Source of the DNA: Prinia subflava
Taxonomy: Eukaryota > Chordata > Aves > Passeriformes > Cisticolidae
Assembly (NCBI RefSeq): GCF_021018805.1
Contig: NC_086253.1
Location: forward strand, 11,286,735-11,350,734
Direction: 5' to 3'
DNA length: 64,000 nucleotides
A program made the position numbers and the translations under genes. The first letter of the stretch is position 1. Each line of letters starts with the position of its first letter. The notes beneath the pieces were generated by a model that was not told where the DNA came from, did no database searches, and saw only the letters and a program-made list of their open reading frames with translations. Positions 1 to 10,600 of this stretch are shown in pieces.

Positions 1-493
1 TTGGAAAGATCAGGGTAGTCACACCAAGCGTTTGTGGAAAATTTGTATTTTGAGCTTCATACCCTTAGAATGATCAATAAAATATTCTATCACTACTAAA
101 TTACTTATGAATCCTCAGATGTCAAAGTTCTTTAATACAGGCATGGATCCTACCTATATTTATCTATTTATGTGACAATAGATTAAAGACCTTGGCCAAA
201 ATCATGAAAGATATCACTGGAGAAGCCACTCCTCAAAAGAAAAAATACCTTGTTCAAAAATCCTTTTACTGTAATATAGAAGGAATCTTCCAAGATTTAA
301 GATGCTTACATACACCATAAACATAACATAACTTAGGATGCAGAGCCTTAGTCCCCAGCAATATTTGCCTATTTACTCATAACAGAAAAAATATGGTAAT
401 ATTGATCTAAATTAAAACACCAAGCTATTCTATTTTTACCTTTCTCCTAAGACCTTACATATTCCATTCAAATATATTTTATGGAAACATTAC
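1..493. other. TBC1D14: TBC1D14 intron, left edge
   Basis: AT-rich sequence downstream of the large TBC1D14 exon. I looked for the next coding exon, which should begin with residues resembling NLLARKQ, and found none. No repeat was recognised. Confidence 0.7.
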
Positions 494-1229
494 CTGGCAA
501 AGAAGTTTGTAAAAGGTCCCAGTATTTTCCGTTTACTGTCCACGTCTGTCTCGTGACAACACTGCTGCTGGTTCTGGTCGCTGCTGTCTCGAGAGGAATT
601 CAGGGTAACATCTGAAAAGTGCGCCTCGTCGGTCTCGAGATTCACAATTGCACTTGAACTGCTTGTGACCACAAAGTCCAAAATGTCTTCATTGCTGACT
701 GATAAAGTTGTTGACAGTTCTGTGCTAAGACTAGACACGCTACACACAGAGATGTCATCGCTTCGGTTGAGAGTCTTTGAGGTGGGGCTGTAAAGTTTGA
801 CAGTGTCGTAGCCAGTCCTTGGGAATGTGGAGGATTTTCGCACGGCGTGCTCGTGCTCGGCGGCCGGCGGGTGCGGAGGCACATACGGCGGCAGCGCGCA
901 CGCGCTCTGGAAGGCCCTGTCAGGCACCAGTTCAGGTTCTGATTGCTTTCTCTTCACATTCAACACGCTGCAGTGAACAGGCTCTGGATTCCCTATCTCT
1001 AGAGTTGGAATACCAGAATCCACTGATTTAAGGCTGTGACAATCTTCCAAAGCACTGGACAGCAGGCCAGGTCCATACTCAGGCAATGAGATGTCTCTCG
1101 GGCTGCCAGAGTTCAAGTTTTGAAGGCCCTGGATACTGCTGCCCACTCTGGCATCCAGAATTCCCACAAAGGTCAAACCATTCAAAGAGTTGGATAAATT
1201 TGCATCGCTTGTCTTGGTCCAGCTGGTAA
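494..1229 (-). CDS. TBC1D14: TBC1D14 large N-terminal coding exon
   Basis: This 736-nt exon is bounded on the minus strand by acceptor ttaaccag before 1229 and donor CCAG|gtaatg after 494. It enters in phase 1, so G from exon 1 plus TT makes Val, and leaves with AG of an Arg codon. The open frame runs upstream of the Leu-Asn-Gly at about 1180 as V-T-S-W-T-K-T-S-D-A-N-L-S-N-S and contains no Met at all. The start codon therefore cannot be inside this exon. Conservation with the human protein is strongest around VDSGIPTLEIGNPEP and RKSSTFPRTGYD, and weak in the Gln/Asp-rich stretch before the end. The next coding exon is outside the window. Confidence 0.93.
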
Positions 1230-3534
1230 CTGGTTAAAAAGAAAGAAAAGATTATGAGTTTGCAGGAAGTTTGTGCTTTGCTCTTTACTGTTTGTTTCCT
1301 AGGGTTGGGCTTTTTTCATGGTTATTTCTTGGTTTGTTTTTTAATGCACTCAGTCCTGTCCTAATTTAGGCTTTTAATTAAATATTATTTGTCATCTCTT
1401 GCACATGATACTATTCCTTTACCCAGCATGACCAACCAGGACAATGGCAACTTAAATTGGGCTTCGAGAAAATGTCAAGCATGAAAAGCTTTCTATAAGC
1501 AGTTTGTGTGTCCATGTTTGCTTCTTACACATCTCCTGAGAGTGAAATTACATACAAAAAACCTGCAGTATTTTAATATTCCCTGTCAATATTGAGGCAA
1601 ATATATGGAATTTACTTTTATACCATCATAAATTCATATTTACTGATGTCAGAGGGCTACAAAACTTGTTTCCGTACACTTAGACCAGATTCAGAAGTTT
1701 CACTCAAACCGAATTTCTCAGCATTTTTCTATAAATCATAAAACTGATAATAAATTGTCACAGAAGAAAACACATAATGTATCAACGCTGCATTAAGAAA
1801 GGCAAAATCTGAACAGCTATAAATCTATCCATATAGTCAATGTTTTGACAATACACACAATGCACTTCAGTAACAATGACATTTGCAAACATGTTGTATT
1901 TCCTGCACTCAGGGCCTGTGACCCTTCATCTTTGCAATATCCATCCATGCTGCCTCCCCAGGGCTGCCAGCAGCTCACTTAATCCAGGCAGTGCCCTGTT
2001 TCCAGTCTGAATCTAAAGGACCTGCAAAGCAAGGGCTGTCAGATAGGAGCTACAGGTTGGATGTAGTGAACTGGATGGCAACTTTCATACACCTGGAACA
2101 TGCTCAGGAACACTGCCCTGGCTTCCAGAACTGCTACTGACCCTATAAACACTGTACAATTGTTAATCTGACATTACACACATCTTCTCTTTCCATAGAA
2201 GTAGTTAAATTGTCTACAGCTCTTCTGAAGTTTGCAATGCAATTAACTCTGCAGCAGTTGGCAGAACAAATATGCACATATTGCTTCAAGTTCTTCTCTC
2301 TGAAACACTCTGGGATAAGTGTGAATGAGTGAACACTCCTTCCATCCTGCAAACAGACTGCCTTCTAGACAGATTTTTCTTCTGTTCCTGAAGCCTGGTC
2401 TCCTGCTTCTGGACTCCTATTCTCTCTCAAGTAGAACACTTAATTAAAGGTGCCAGATCTCTAGAAGGTCATCTCCACATTCTATTTTTAAAAAGAAATT
2501 TACGCATACCCCAAAACAAAACCAAAACATCTCATTTTCAAATGTCAGTGAAAACTGCTATCTCACAGCAGTACTAAACCCCTGGCTAATGTGACCTGAG
2601 CCCTGCCCAAAACCAGGGTTTGCCACACAGTCCATTCTTAGATTTGAGAACATCAATACAGTTTAGCATCATGATACCAATAGGCAGTGAGTGAGAGAAA
2701 ACTCATTTCAAACATATCTCACTGGTGCAAACAGAACTTTTTTTCCCCACAAGTTTTCAGTCATGTGGAAACTTCAGGAATCCAACTGTACTTTGTATGC
2801 TACACTAAATCTTTAACTTTCTATCCAAATCGTACTTGCTAGGAGATATGAAACTCCAGGTCAATCCACTCTTAAGCACAGACAAAACTCTAGGAGAAAC
2901 AACCCTGGATATTTCATCTTTTAGATTTCTTCAGAACTTTTTACAGCCAACTATATGCTACCCATCCAAGTCAATCAATGCACCAATGCCTAATCCTCTG
3001 CCTAAGCAAGGTTTCAAGTATATTGTTTTGACTAAAAAGCTTGTGAAGATGTGTGAACTCTTTTCTTAAAGAGTTGCTATAGCAACTTTTTTTTCTTCAT
3101 ATTACCATGGTTTGAAAAGTTTATATCTCCAGCAATTAAAGTGATATCTTGAAATAGCTGGCACACCAACTGTGTACATTATGAATTCTCTATTCACTAA
3201 ATTAAAATTGCAAGGGCAAAAAACCAACCAAACAAACAAACCAACAATAAACAACCCTATACAGCAATCCTTGAATGCAGGCAACCAACTATACTCAAGA
3301 AGTCAACTCGAGTGATAGTTCAAGTGTACAAATAAGACATAACATGGAGCATTAGATATAATTACTGTTGTACACACTGAAATCTCCTGTTCTCAGACCT
3401 TCTTATTGAATTCACTTGTTCTTCTAATGTAAGTCTGACTGTTTTCTTCTCCCTGTGTTCACGTTTATTCCTTCATATACATCACATTGCTCTTCAAACC
3501 CACAGCCCATCCAGCCCCGATGTTACTCTAAAGC

Positions 3535-3569
<35 letters not shown>

Positions 3570-6500
3570 TACTTCAGAACGGTGTAACCAAGGGGTTTGA
3601 CTTACAAGAATTCAAACTTATAAATGCACCTAGAAAGTGCAGTCCAGAAAACAAAACACAGAAATGTAATCTGTCAGGAACAGCTTTGATGATGTTTGGG
3701 TAAACAGTATGAGCATGTTCCCATAATGAATTCCTCCCATGACTGCCTTTACTTCTGCTCAATGATTTTCCCAAGTAGCAGCCAGTCCTTAGCTTAATTG
3801 CATTGCTCTTCCCAACCAAGCTCACAAATGGTAAGCATTCAAGTGACCTTGGCACAGGCAGTAACTACAGCAGCTCAAGAGGCCAAACACTGTAAACAAA
3901 AGAATTAAAAAAAAAAAGAAAAGAAAAAAAAAAAGAAAATTCCACGCTGGGTACTAAAGCTATTTTAATTTGACTGGGTATTTTTTAAGCAATAAATTTA
4001 ACAGGAAGAGATCCCTTAAACAGGCAACAAGGAAATGCAGTATACAACACTACAGCTTGCTGGTGCAAATTATGCAACAGCAAGATACAAAGGTTTTACA
4101 CAGTTCAGCGAAACTGTGGGAGGCTTTGAAGTGTACCCATCAAGGGCTTTAAATGAAAACTTGAGATGCAATCAGCTGTCAAGAACACACATGGGAACTC
4201 CTTGATTCATTTTGAGTTAAGTTGTTGCAGGATTTTTTTTTAAGGAAGGAGTGATATTTATTACCTCACTGGTAAGTGCAAAATCTGTCAATTGATGTTA
4301 AATATTCTGTCATGTACTCCAATGCTAACTTCTTTCCACGAAGCATTTATTAACATAACTATGTTGAAACATTATCATCTCTGTACAATAAACTATTGAG
4401 AAATAGTGTGCAATTTTGCACAAGATTCATAATCCCCATTGTTCATTTAAATAGATTATGATCTAAATAAAATCAATATTTTTAAATTCTTAATATCCTA
4501 TGTTTTATAGAGAACATCGTCTCATAGGAGGGAACATCCCAAAAGAAATAACAAGGAAAAGGGAGTAGGGAAAATAGAGCCAGGGTCACAAGCAGCAATG
4601 AGAGTGCAGGTAGATGTTATTTACTCATTAACACTTCCAATTCAAGTGCTAAGGAGCACCTGATAAAGACAGTCTTGTAGCCAGGTTCAAAATTAACACG
4701 GGGACACAACTATTCACACCAAGGGCAGCTAATCTGCACAACAATCACACAACACTGTTGGATGCCAGAGATTTACATGTAAGCTTGGGAATGAAAAAAT
4801 CACTGATGATTCCTAAACAAAAAGAAGATCAGAAAGGCTCTAAACCACAAGTATCCGAATTTCATGAAAACATCAACATACATTAGTTCTGCTTCCAGAC
4901 CCTCTCCTGGGTAAATATTTTTCTGACAGGTGGAGTTTTGATCTGTCTCAGTAGGGCTGTCTACGTGGCCTCACATTCCCCAAATTCTCATCACAGCATG
5001 CAAGGAGGCATGTTCTGACAATAACCAGAGGCTTTAAAACAGATTTTGGCTTTGCATATCACTCAAACATACAGAGGGAATAAGTAATATTTGATTATAA
5101 TTTCTAAGATCTACAATAAAATGGCTTTTAAACCCAGTTTGATATAAAAGCCAAAGATGCCAAACCATTAGAGCAAAACAAAACCAGAAAGATGCCAGCT
5201 CAAGGCCCATTATTCCAAGTTTGCAAGAAAGTTATGATGCAATTTAGGCAAGCAACAAGAGTAAGACATCCATTTGCAGAACAGACTTTATATTTTCTTG
5301 CCTCGCAGGAATGAGGAGAGGAATGACTGCATACACAGCTCAGTTCTCAAAGAGTTAACATTATCTCTTCAACAGTTACAACACTTACTTCTGCCAGCAT
5401 TTTTCCCCAAGTTTTAAGAACAGGGAATTTCTTCAATTACAAAGTTGCAACTTTTTTTCTTCTTAAAGGAATTTCTTTTTTAATTAACGGTTTATATTCT
5501 CTATGCTTTCAACAATATTTTTGTTGCATGTACCAAGAAACACATTGCTGTTATCAAGGGCAACTTTGGTGACCTTGGTGCACAAGAGCATCAAACTCAG
5601 TTTTGTTTAATAAAGCTTTCTCGTTTCCATTTAAGTGCACGTTCTAACAGCCACAGCATTGTCAAAAGTGAAGAACTCCTGAAGCTACAAAAAGTCTGCT
5701 TTTACACTAAACATAGGATTTATATACATATAAACATAGAGCAATTAAGGCTACCTATGTAAGTACTGCCAAAACTTTACCGGCAAAAAGAAAAGAAACT
5801 AGTGGGGGTTTTGTTGGGGTTTTTTTTGATGTTTGTTTGTTTTTAATCAAGATGAATGTTATCTAACACTCAGCTGGTAACCTTTTAGAAGCGTGAGCTT
5901 TACAAATTCTGGCTTCAGAGCAGAGTGCTCGGAGAGTAATCATAAGTAAGCCATTCACCGCTTTTCGACTGTTTTTGCTCTGTCAGGCACGCAATACAAA
6001 CAAGTTACAGTGCTCTGCTAAAGCCTCTGCTCCAGGAGCGCTTTACACGGCTTTTACCGTCCACACACCATTATTACTGAAAACTCTGTGAACCACATTA
6101 AACTAGCAGCAACGTCAGGAGAACTTCAGCTGCCGTGAGATGTAGTTTTGTTTGGTCTTTGGGAATTGCCAGGGAGACCTGGACTGCAAGAGAGGCAGCG
6201 AGATGAAGGTTCCTTCCTTCTTACGGGCTAAACCCGACCCGCTCTGCGAAGCTTTCCGAGCGAGCGGCCTTCGCTTACAAAACAACCCAAAGAAACTGAA
6301 ACAACCCGTAAAAAAGAGCTACAACAAAGCCTTGAGGAAGTTCTCTGCGATCTTTGACCCACTCCGAAGGCTCAGCCCACCTGCTCCTCTTAACTTTTTA
6401 ACGTGGCCACGGGCGGGGCAAGTCAGCAGCCGTGGCCAGCGCAGCCCCTCGGTTCTGAGGCTGCCCCCGCCTGCCCCGGGCTCTGCCCTTCAAACCAACA

Positions 6501-6623
6501 GGTACCACCAGCACCTCCAGCCCCGCCAGGGCTGCGCCGCCGCCCGAGCAGGAAAACCCCGAGGAGCCCGGACGCCTCACCGGGGTAGCGCTGCTCTCCG
6601 TCGCTCTCGTCACGCTGGGCCAT
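494..6623 (-). CDS. TBC1D14: TBC1 domain family member 14, N-terminal part (partial gene, two coding exons in the window)
   Basis: Seen: two exons joining in phase. Exon 1 (6581-6623) gives about 14 codons starting MAQRDESDGEQRYP. Exon 2 (494-1229) gives about 245 codons with TBC1D14 hallmarks: VDSGIPTLEIGNPEP, RKSSTFPRTGYD, VKLYSPTSK, ISVCSVSSLSTELSTTLS, SNEDILDFVVTSSSSAIV, KILGPFTNFFAR. Known: TBC1D14 is a cytosolic and recycling-endosome protein that binds RAB11, ULK1 and the TRAPP subunit TRAPPC8 and restrains starvation-induced autophagy. The TRAPP-binding region lies in the N-terminal part encoded here; the catalytic-fold TBC domain would lie to the left of position 1. The gene reads leftward, downstream of KIAA0232 on the same strand. 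The Ser/Thr-rich, apparently disordered sequence fits the family. Identity is from remembered similarity to the human protein and is very secure; the exon-1 start is an inference. Confidence 0.93.
1230..6580 (-). other. TBC1D14: TBC1D14 first intron
   Basis: A 5.3-kb intron between the CpG-island exon and the large exon. Its donor is gtgaggc at 6580 and its acceptor ttaaccag at 1230. It holds a TA/CA microsatellite near 3535-3570 and an A-rich run near 3907-3938. Open frames here are short and have no recognisable protein features. No other exon or interspersed repeat could be supported. Confidence 0.65.
3534..3570. repeat. (TA)n(CA)n microsatellite
   Basis: About a dozen TA dinucleotides run directly into ACACACACACAT. 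This is a compound dinucleotide microsatellite in the TBC1D14 intron and is likely length-polymorphic. Confidence 0.9.
6581..6623 (-). CDS. TBC1D14: TBC1D14 predicted first coding exon (start codon in the CpG island)
   Basis: On the minus strand an ATG at 6623 in good context (G at -3, G at +4) opens MAQRDESDGEQRYP and reaches a strong donor, CCCCG|gtgaggc, at 6581/6580. The exon ends in phase 1, exactly what the acceptor at 1230/1229 needs. No in-frame stop lies between them once spliced. It sits in the CpG island where a promoter is expected. This start was chosen because the large exon has no Met in frame. Alternatives are another small exon in the 5.3-kb intron or a different first exon from an alternative promoter. 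There is no direct protein evidence. Confidence 0.68.
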
Positions 6624-6986
6624 GCCCGACCGGCCCCACAGCCGCTGCTGCGGGACTAGGAGGCGGCCGGCGGCTGCGGCGGGCGGTCCATGTCGCTGTT
6701 CTCCGGTCCCCGCCGAGCAGCGCCGGGTTCAGCGCGGCTGAGGCGGAGCAGCCGCCCCTCGCCGGGCGCCCCCTCGGCGTGGCGCGGGGCCTCCCATGGC
6801 GCGGGCGGCGCACACCTGGCGGCGGGACAGGTGCCGGGCTCCTCCGGCGATGCTCCAGCCCCCGCAGCTCGGACTCCTCCCGCCCCGCCCCCGCTGCCCC
6901 TGCCCGGCGCGCCGGGGGAAGCGCCGCCCGCCGCGGAAGGGAAGGGAACGCCTGCGCGGAGCGGGGCGAGCGGCGGCCGCCGCCGG

Positions 6987-6997
6987 GCGCCATTTTG
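6987..6997 (-). promoter_or_regulatory. YY1-like site near the putative TBC1D14 transcription start
   Basis: The minus strand reads CAAAATGGCGC, matching the YY1 core (AANATGGCG). In CpG-island promoters such sites usually sit just downstream of the start site in this sense orientation. That would place a TBC1D14 start near 7000, about 380 bp upstream of the ATG at 6623. The start-site position is inference. Confidence 0.45.
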
Positions 6998-7018
6998 GAT
7001 CGCCTCAGCGCCCGCGGA

Positions 7019-7026
7019 GGGGCGGG
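7019..7026. promoter_or_regulatory. GC box (Sp1/KLF-type)
   Basis: GGGGCGGG lies about 20 bp upstream, in minus-strand sense, of the YY1-like motif. This is the usual layout of a TATA-less housekeeping promoter. Motif match only. Confidence 0.35.
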
Positions 7027-7072
7027 CGGTGGTGCCCGCTTGGCCCAGCGGCGGAGGCGCCGCGGGAGCGGG

Positions 7073-7475
7073 GCTGTGGCTGAGGGCGCTGGTTCCGAGG
7101 AGCCCCTGGAACGGAGGGAAGCGGGGCTGTGGCTGAGGGCGCTGGTTCCGAGGAGCCCCTGGAACGGAGGGAAGCGGGGCTGTGGCTCAGGGCGCTCGTT
7201 CCGAGGAGCCCCTGGAACGGAGGGAAGCGGGGCTGTGGCTGAGGGCGCTGGTTCCGAGGAGCCCCTGGAACGGAGGGAAGCGGGGCTGTGGCTGAGGGCG
7301 CTGGTTCCGAGGAGCCCCTGGAACGGAGGGAAGCGGGGCTGTGGCTGAGGGCGCTGGTTCCGAGGAGCCCCTGGAACGGAGGGAAGCGGGGCTGTGGCTC
7401 AGGGCGCTCGTTCCGAGGAGCCCCTGGAAGGGAGGGAAGCGGGGCTGTGGCTCAGGGCGCTCGTTCCGAGGAGCC
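7073..7475. repeat. 53-bp GC-rich minisatellite, 7 full copies plus a partial copy
   Basis: Unit starts fall at 7073, 7126, 7179, 7232, 7285, 7338 and 7391, with a 32-nt partial copy at 7444. Each begins GCTGTGGCT and ends GAAGCGGG. Copies differ at only a few positions: GAG or CAG after GCTGTGGCT, and CTGG or CTCG before TTCCGAGGAG. The order is A A B A A A B B, and the seventh has AAGGG for AACGG. Each full unit contains arms GTTCC and GGAAC, 11 nt apart, giving an inverted repeat. Because 53 is not a multiple of 3, the array is open in several frames without being coding. It lies immediately upstream of the putative TBC1D14 core promoter. Confidence 0.97.
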
Positions 7476-7620
7476 GTACGCTCGGCGGGGCCGCTCTTTG
7501 GCTGCCGGGCGCCGCAGCCTGGCCCGCGCTGCTGCCTGGGCCGGCGAGCGTCCCTGGCCGTCCCTGGGGGCAGCGGGTGGGCGGGCTGCGCTCGTGGTGC
7601 CGCCTACGTTTAGGAGGAAA

Positions 7621-10600
7621 TCCCCAAATTCAGTGGGTTTACAAGTGTGGGCTACGGAGCGTGTGGAGGCATCATGTGCAGGTATCATGTGCAGGTGTGT
7701 CCTTAGCTCTATGGAGCTTTGGCATTACGCTCTGTAATGTCCAAAGTGGAGGCTCTAGGGTGGTAATCGCGATTTTTGTATGTTTGTCTTTCCATTCTCT
7801 TCACTTTCCGTCTCAAAGTGCGCCCTTTCGCTGCTCTCGTGGTGGAGCTGTGCACACCCTGCTCTACCCCCACACCGAAATTCCGAGCAGTCAGCACCTG
7901 ACAGGAGCAGAGCTGTCGTGTTTCCTCATAATCTGTGCAACTCGGCATTGCTTTTTTTTCTGCAAAGGTCATGCGTTTCGCACCTAGAGTCAGCGATCAT
8001 GTCTCTCTGGTGCTAAGATAAAGCTGTCCTGCATCTGAACCGAGGATATAAGCACTCTCGTCACCTCACACCTCTCATGTCTGCACTGAAGCTGGAAGTG
8101 TGAGGGCAGCAAACACAGAAAAATCTGAACTTGTGTTGGTGCCACTGGTTCACTGTCAAGCAGTGCAAACCCATGATTAGTCAAGCTTTGATACAGGCAA
8201 GTTATGCTTGAATGAACTGTGAGAGGCTTGGGTAAACCTGTTCAGAAGTACTTGCCACCATGACCCTGCTGACACCAATTCTATACTGTAAAGGTAAGAA
8301 TTAGATCGTGATGAAACTGCTCTGGAAATCTACCATCAATCAAAAATTATACCTCTGGAGATAGTTGGTTTCTTGACTGGATCAGCCCTTAGTCTGCTGT
8401 ATTTGTAAGATGGGTATCAACATAAAATGATTTAAGATTGGCACTAATGTCTCTCGTATCTTCTTTTGAAAATGACTACCGTCTCTGAAAGAGAGCTTCC
8501 ATATTAAATGTAAATAAATAAAGGTAAATAAAGGCAAACCAATTTTTAGGCACTATAAACTTGTTCATTTGCAAAAGATTTTTGGAGCATATACTGTCAC
8601 TAATTTTTCTGTATTAAATTTTTTTCTTCTGTTTTTGAGAGTGGGAATCAATTCTTCTATTGGACCAGCTAGAAGAGAGTATTGTCATCATGATGTGTCA
8701 TTGTACCTAGGTCAGTTTGGTTCCCAGGGTAACAGAATGGAAACAGTCAGGAATTATCAAATTCTGCTGAGTGCCCACCCAGGAAATAATGATACTCCCA
8801 GCTTAATATAATTTAAGCTGAAGAAACTATTAGAAAAACCTGCTGCAGAAAATCTTTCAGTGGTAGCAGAGCATGTGGAAAGCCTCAGAAAATTGCAGCC
8901 TAGTCAATATTAAAAAAACCCACACCTCTATTACACATGAATGACTGTGTAACTCGTAAGAAAGGGGAAGTAGCATTTCTGGTTGTCCTGAGCTATAACC
9001 AGAAGGTGTTTTGCATTAGCAGTATCAGTCTGTTCATGCCCCCTCCATCCCAGGTAAGGTAAATTCCTGTCTGCAAATGTGTGTTACCACCCCTCTGTAT
9101 GGGAAAAGGGCTCACACTGTGACTAAGTGCAGTGTCACACCAGTGGCTCTGCTGAAGCGTGACACGTGCTGATTACTAAAAGGAAACAGAACTGGTACTG
9201 CCAGGTACAGGAAGTATAAAATCATAACTCAGTGCAAAGGGGACCTTGAGCACCTGTGCAGAATTTAAAGTCCAAACAAAAGGGCACACAGAAATCAAGT
9301 CTTCCTGTTTAAACATGAGAGTTGTAAGTGAATCCTTAGAAGTGTGATAAGTTAATTGTGGCACTTAATCAGCATGGTTATTATCTGTCTTCTGCCACTG
9401 ATTCAGGGTCAAGTAAACCTGTAGAACACTTAATTTCATAAAATTCTTGGGATAAAATCATGTTTTGTTTAAGAGTGTCTTGCCTGCAGCTATTGTGTAG
9501 AAATTAAGTGTTACATAGAGCAGCCTCAAACTGGCAATTGATGTTCACCTAGTGGGCAAAAAACCCTTCTACATGTCTTCTAGACTGGTGCTAGAGAATT
9601 TGATTTTTTTTAAACATTCTGTTCAAAAACTGTCATACAGACTCATATTCATGCCAGCAGAGTTCCATATCCTAGTTTTATGGTTATTCTGCAAGAAAGC
9701 ATGAAGAGTTCGTGCTCTGTTCTTCTGTCTCAGTGATTTGTCCAAAATACACTACATATGATAAAAGTACACCAAATACCAGACCTTCCTCTGTTTCATT
9801 AGAGCCAAGGACAGAAATGCAAGTGTCTGTCACACTTCTTGTGCCTGTAGATGTGGGAAAGCATTCTCTGCTTAGGCTTTCAGACCTGTTCTGAAGCTTC
9901 TGCAATTTTGTAATTGATACAACTTAATTTTTTTATGAGCTAGATGAGAACATCTAGATTGAATTTTCATTCATCACAAGCCAAATGTGATGCAAGCAGC
10001 TTTCAGAGCCAGCCCAACTGAGCTTCATTCGAATCTGCTGTGCAGCTCTGGAAAGTCAGTAATTATCTCTCACAAGCTAGAGGACAATTTAATTCTTTTT
10101 CTTTAGATAACCAAAGATCAGCATGTTGCGCAGGTACACGTTGGGCATCACTGAAAGTGAGCTGACCAACAGCTCTTGTCCCCATTTGCCATCGCTGTGA
10201 TTTAAGGCAGTTCCAGCTCACCTTAGAGTGCAGGGGTACCAAGTGTGGTAATGCTGGGTACTCTGAATTATTAAATATCATACCACGAGATAGAGAAGCT
10301 CTCTCTTGAAAGCAAATGTTAGCACAGACAGGAGACATTGCTATTTTTCCTCCTTGATTTACAGAATTACCTGCAAGCACAGTGAATTAGCTCCTGCATG
10401 TTATATGGCACAAGAAAAGGAAACTGAATAAATTCAAGGTTTCTGCTGACTTGTAGCAATGAAAAAGGTAATAATTCTGTGAAAAATTCAATACCTTGGA
10501 AGCAAATGGTGATGCTTTTGAGAAATTAGTATTATACTCTTCTGATTCATCAGAAATTAACTTTGTTCACACAAATCCATTTTTGCAGGTCTGTGTTTGA

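Larger units (their letters stand above)
6160..7620. promoter_or_regulatory. TBC1D14: CpG island, TBC1D14 promoter
   Basis: About 1.4 kb of GC- and CpG-dense DNA in an otherwise AT-rich window. It covers the predicted first coding exon (6581-6623), a YY1-like motif, GC boxes and the 53-bp tandem array. By position and composition it is the promoter of the leftward gene TBC1D14. Whether it also fires rightward is unknown; no coding sequence is seen to the right before KIAA0232's 3' end. Because stops are rare in such DNA, long open frames on both strands, including a 398-codon one on the plus strand, are expected by chance and are not called as genes. Confidence 0.85.

Noticed and set aside
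6152..7348. 398-codon open frame on the plus strand, with other long frames in the same region
   Set aside because: It runs through the CpG island and the 53-bp array. Low stop frequency in GC-rich DNA and a repeat that shifts frame every unit explain it. Composition is Arg/Gly/Ala/Pro with no family likeness.
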